Below are positions 5,131 through 7,422 of a stretch of DNA of 7,422 bases, in pieces (positions within the stretch are counted from its first letter, which is position 1; each line of letters opens with the position of its first letter). The stretch is from an uncultured Anaerobutyricum sp. (GTDB lineage Bacteria > Bacillota > Clostridia > Lachnospirales > Lachnospiraceae), in NCBI GenBank assembly GCA_934317185.1, contig CAKREJ010000081.1, positions 1-7,422 of the forward strand. The letters run 5' to 3'. The notes below the pieces were generated by a model. The model was not told the DNA's origin, ran no database searches, and was given only the letters and a program-made list of their open reading frames with translations. The translations under genes and the position numbers were made by a program.

Positions 5131-6381
5131 TTGAAAAAACATATCTTTTTATGCTTTCTTTTTCTGCTAAGCGGATTTTTCTTCATTCCGTCAGATGTTT
5201 CTGCTTTTCAACACGCTTATGAGAGCAATTCTGATTTTATCTATGCTCTGGCTCGGAACGAACTTCCTGTATATTATTCTGATTACAGTACAGATTTAAA
5301 AACAATACTCCCTAAATATACCGGCGTAAAAGTAATCGGTTCTTCCGGTTCCTGGTATGAAATCCAGTATACTGCTAAAAAGTGTGGGACAAGAAGTGGC
5401 TGGATAACAAAAGAAGAATTTCATTCGGATTGTCTGATCTATGACGGTAGCGAAAAGCAGCCTTTTGCAGATGGCACATATCAGATTTCTTTTTATGAAG
5501 AAGAACAGGAAGCTTCTGTTCTCTCCACAAGCACCTCTCCACTCATGGCAGCAGCCTTGCGTTATTCATTTGAATATATAGGCAATAACCATTATACAAT
5601 TCGCAAAGAGGGAGAAGAAAAATACTTAAAATCAGATGCACTGTCTGAGGATGACTCTTATACGAATAACCTCTGGGGAGATCAGGAAGAAGCCGGTACC
5701 TTTCTCATCACAAGGAAAGGAAACTATTACATTATTTCTGATGTAAATACCAGACGAATTCTTTCTCAAAATTCGAGTGGTATTTTAGAATTTACTACAG
5801 ATCAAAATTCCATGTGGCGTTTTACCAGAAATAAAAAGGCTGTTGAAAAGGAAAATCTACAGGTTTTTGTTCAATTTGATCCCGTGTGGGCTAAGCATCA
5901 TTATGGAAATGAAACAAACAAAGATACGGAAACAAATAATTTCTGTACTTCTGGATGTGGAATTTTTGCTACAGTAAATGCAATCTATTCTTTGTCGGGC
6001 CATTTCCCTGATCCATACGAACTGGCAGATTATGCTTCTGACAAACATTATCGTATTGAAGATTGTGGAACTGACAGCGGATTTTTTAAAGCTGCTGCCG
6101 AAAAATTTGGCTATAAGTACGGATTTAGCTATGACGGAAGCGGAGAATCTTTTAAAGAATTAAAGGAAAAATTAAGAGAGGGCGATACGGCTATCGTATA
6201 TCTGCCCGGGCATTATGGTACTATCGTTGATTATAATGCCAAAAAGAATAAATTTCTGTTGATGGATCCTCATTACCTTCCAAAACGAGGCACTTCTTCC
6301 TTTGGAGATTGGGTAAGCCAGAAAGACTTAGAGGAAGGGGCACTCATGACACAGATGTTCTTTTATTACAAGGCAAAGTAA
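5131..6381 (+). CDS. Secreted SH3 / beta-trefoil-like / C39-like cysteine peptidase
   Basis: 416 residues from a TTG start. Residues 1-25 are a signal peptide (MKKH, hydrophobic core, cleavage near VSA). Residues about 42-97 resemble a bacterial SH3 domain (LPVYYS...VKVIGSSGSWYEIQY...GWITKEEF). Residues about 112-232 look like a ricin-type beta-trefoil (GTYQI, HYTIRKEGEEKYL, NYYIISDVNTRRIL, and a closing MWRF). Residues about 246-410 are a papain-like C39_2 domain: VQFDPVWAKHHYG, then SGCGIFATVNAI with Cys276 as nucleophile, then PGHYGTIVDY with His361, then LLMDPH with Asp379. The triad appears complete, so a peptidoglycan- or peptide-directed hydrolase outside the cell is inferred. The start choice rests on GGAGG at 5119-5123, 7 bases before TTG 5131, and on the signal peptide beginning there. 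An in-frame ATG at 5113 lacks a comparable site and would put this ribosome site inside the gene. No strong terminator follows, only an all-AT stem around 6393-6433. Confidence 0.82.
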   Translation: MKKHIFLCFLFLLSGFFFIPSDVSAFQHAYESNSDFIYALARNELPVYYSDYSTDLKTILPKYTGVKVIGSSGSWYEIQYTAKKCGTRSGWITKEEFHSDCLIYDGSEKQPFADGTYQISFYEEEQEASVLSTSTSPLMAAALRYSFEYIGNNHYTIRKEGEEKYLKSDALSEDDSYTNNLWGDQEEAGTFLITRKGNYYIISDVNTRRILSQNSSGILEFTTDQNSMWRFTRNKKAVEKENLQVFVQFDPVWAKHHYGNETNKDTETNNFCTSGCGIFATVNAIYSLSGHFPDPYELADYASDKHYRIEDCGTDSGFFKAAAEKFGYKYGFSYDGSGESFKELKEKLREGDTAIVYLPGHYGTIVDYNAKKNKFLLMDPHYLPKRGTSSFGDWVSQKDLEEGALMTQMFFYYKAK

Positions 6382-6437
6382 CCATTTCATTCATAATAAA
6401 ATCGCAAGAATTTATCCTTTTTCTTTTTATTATAGCG

Positions 6438-6466
6438 TTGTTATTTAAAACACATTGTTATATAAT
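6438..6466 (+). promoter_or_regulatory. Sigma-A promoter of the HExxH protein gene
   Basis: -35 TTGTTA (6438-6443), a 17-bp spacer and a perfect -10 TATAAT (6461-6466). The start near 6473 gives a leader of about 26 nt that contains the ribosome site AAGGAAGG. The downstream gene is therefore probably transcribed independently of the peptidase gene. Confidence 0.78.
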
Positions 6467-6498
6467 ATAGACAATATGGCAAGGAAGGCGGGTTACAT

Positions 6499-7323
6499 AT
6501 GAATCTGAGACAAATTAATGATTTATGGAATGAATATAAAGAAAAGTATGACTTACCGGAAGATATACAGATTTCGGAAGTACAGTATGATGCGGAGAAA
6601 TATGTGGAGGGTTTTTTTAATATCCTTGAGCTTCTTGAAGGCAAGTATATTTTGCATCTGAATCCTCGTTTTCATCTTTATAGTGACAGTTATGCCCGCT
6701 TTATTCTTTTCCACGAATTCACTCATTTTTATGATTTCATAAACAGTTCATATGATGAGACAGAAGATTTATTTGTTTACATGAATGCCTATTCTGAATT
6801 CCATGCCTGTCGTGTTACACTTGCCCGTTTTATGGAACGCCTCACACTGAAAACTGTACATATAGATAAGATTCAGATTCCTGGTCCATTCAATGAGATT
6901 TCTATCCGTCATCTTTTAGAAGAGGGACTATGGAGAGTGAAGGTCAGTTTTGGACAGTTCCTTGAAACATTAGAACCGAATGATTTTATTATGACTTTCC
7001 GTCAATTAATGTATTTACTCGGTTATATATCTCTCTTTGAGAATGATGATGTTTTATTAGAACAGACTTTACAGTTTGCACATCTTGATACCGATGATTT
7101 CTTTGATTTGTATCACGCTTTAAAAGAGATTGATTATGAAGAGATTTTAAGATTAACAAGAAAGATTTATAATTCTGCTTTTCTTATTTATTTAAGAGGA
7201 TTTTTCCGAAGGAACTATGACAGGCGTATCCTTCCGGATGATGAACTTGAAAATATTACCGCAGATAACTGCGACGAATATAAGACAATCCTTGACAAAC
7301 GACAACAGGAAGTTGCTGCTTAG
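6499..7323 (+). CDS. Uncharacterised predicted zinc metallopeptidase (HExxH)
   Basis: A 274-residue protein that I do not recognise as a named family. Residues 69-80 read ILFHEFTHFYDF, a gluzincin-type HExxH helix: H72 and H76 as zinc ligands, E73 as general base. About 24 residues further on, MNAYSEFHACRV offers E100 as the third ligand. The context (LHLNPRF strand, RFILFHEFTH) is reminiscent of ImmA/IrrE-type (DUF955) or short phage-related peptidases, but there is no helix-turn-helix domain. The C-terminal half (about 135-274) is helical, acidic and without recognisable motifs. There is no signal peptide or membrane segment, so it is predicted cytoplasmic. The start is ATG 6499 with AAGGAAGG about 10 bases upstream, and it has its own promoter. 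Neither neighbour suggests a substrate. Metal-dependent hydrolase activity is inferred from the motif only; a phage-derived or toxin-antitoxin-like role is possible but unsupported. Confidence 0.7.
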   Translation: MNLRQINDLWNEYKEKYDLPEDIQISEVQYDAEKYVEGFFNILELLEGKYILHLNPRFHLYSDSYARFILFHEFTHFYDFINSSYDETEDLFVYMNAYSEFHACRVTLARFMERLTLKTVHIDKIQIPGPFNEISIRHLLEEGLWRVKVSFGQFLETLEPNDFIMTFRQLMYLLGYISLFENDDVLLEQTLQFAHLDTDDFFDLYHALKEIDYEEILRLTRKIYNSAFLIYLRGFFRRNYDRRILPDDELENITADNCDEYKTILDKRQQEVAA

Positions 7324-7389
7324 GATTTTTGAAAAAAACAGACGAACTGATACTAATCTGCCAGTCTTGCTACGAACAGAACTCAGGAA

Positions 7390-7422
7390 GATAAATAAAG
7401 CATATCTGTGGCCTCGGAGCAA
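7390..7422. repeat. Truncated relative of the large palindromic repeat
   Basis: The last 33 bases contain AGCATATCTGTG followed by GCCTCGGAGC. The palindrome at 556-722 carries ACCTCGGAGC (611-620) on its left arm, and AGCATCTGTG when its right arm is read in reverse complement. This copy also follows the end of a gene (stop at 7321-7323) and has the same preceding AT-rich stretch (GATAAATAAAG). Only the first arm lies inside the window, so pairing cannot be tested. Confidence 0.5.

Noticed and set aside
6393..6433. ATAATAAAA/TTTTATTAT inverted repeat after the peptidase gene, considered as a terminator
   Set aside because: The stem is entirely A/T with a 23-nt loop, too unstable to call a terminator. 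The signal at this gene end remains unclear.
7192..7422. Minus-strand open frame running off the right edge
   Set aside because: It mostly overlaps the end of the HExxH gene in antisense and then crosses the repeat-like sequence. No recognisable protein motif is visible.

Overview
The window looks like an ordinary chromosomal segment of a low-GC Gram-positive gut anaerobe. A Clostridia member, probably Lachnospiraceae, fits best. This is inferred from AT-rich DNA, classic sigma-A promoters (TTGACA/TATAAT-like with 16-17 bp spacers), AGGAGG-type ribosome binding sites, one TTG and possibly GTG starts, Sec-type secreted cell-wall proteins with CW-binding or SH3 modules, and a single-domain alarmone synthetase. 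No rRNA, tRNA, CRISPR, transposase or phage structural gene is visible, and the genus cannot be fixed from sequence reading alone.

Layout from left to right. (1) The 3' part of a YdcF/DUF218-family gene (+) runs off the left edge. (2) A 167-nt imperfect palindrome fills almost the whole gap between this gene and the convergent next one, and probably acts as a bidirectional terminator. A related sequence is cut off at the right edge, so it may belong to a dispersed repeat family. (3) A zinc-finger-less (class B/CbpA-like) DnaJ is on the minus strand with its own sigma-A promoter. (4) Divergent from it is a secreted, very basic CW-binding/YkuD protein whose L,D-transpeptidase SHGC motif is replaced by TTTS. 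(5) A strong hairpin terminator separates that gene from a convergent CaCA-family cation antiporter (-). (6) Upstream of the antiporter, on the same strand, lies a synthetase-only small alarmone synthetase (RelQ/RelP-like), with a near-perfect 17-bp palindrome just downstream of its promoter. (7) Divergent from the synthetase is a secreted SH3 / beta-trefoil-like / C39-like cysteine peptidase. (8) Last comes an unrecognised predicted zinc metallopeptidase (HEFTH) with its own promoter.

Most genes appear to be single transcription units: five convincing promoters and two strong terminator structures are visible. There is no long operon and no clear multi-gene system. The loose theme is envelope and stress physiology: two exported wall-associated proteins, a chaperone, an ion exchanger and a (p)ppGpp synthetase. 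The features most worth a second look are the palindromic repeat, the pseudo-L,D-transpeptidase, the operator-like palindrome at the alarmone synthetase promoter, and the orphan HExxH protein. I did not find convincing evidence of a wholly new system.
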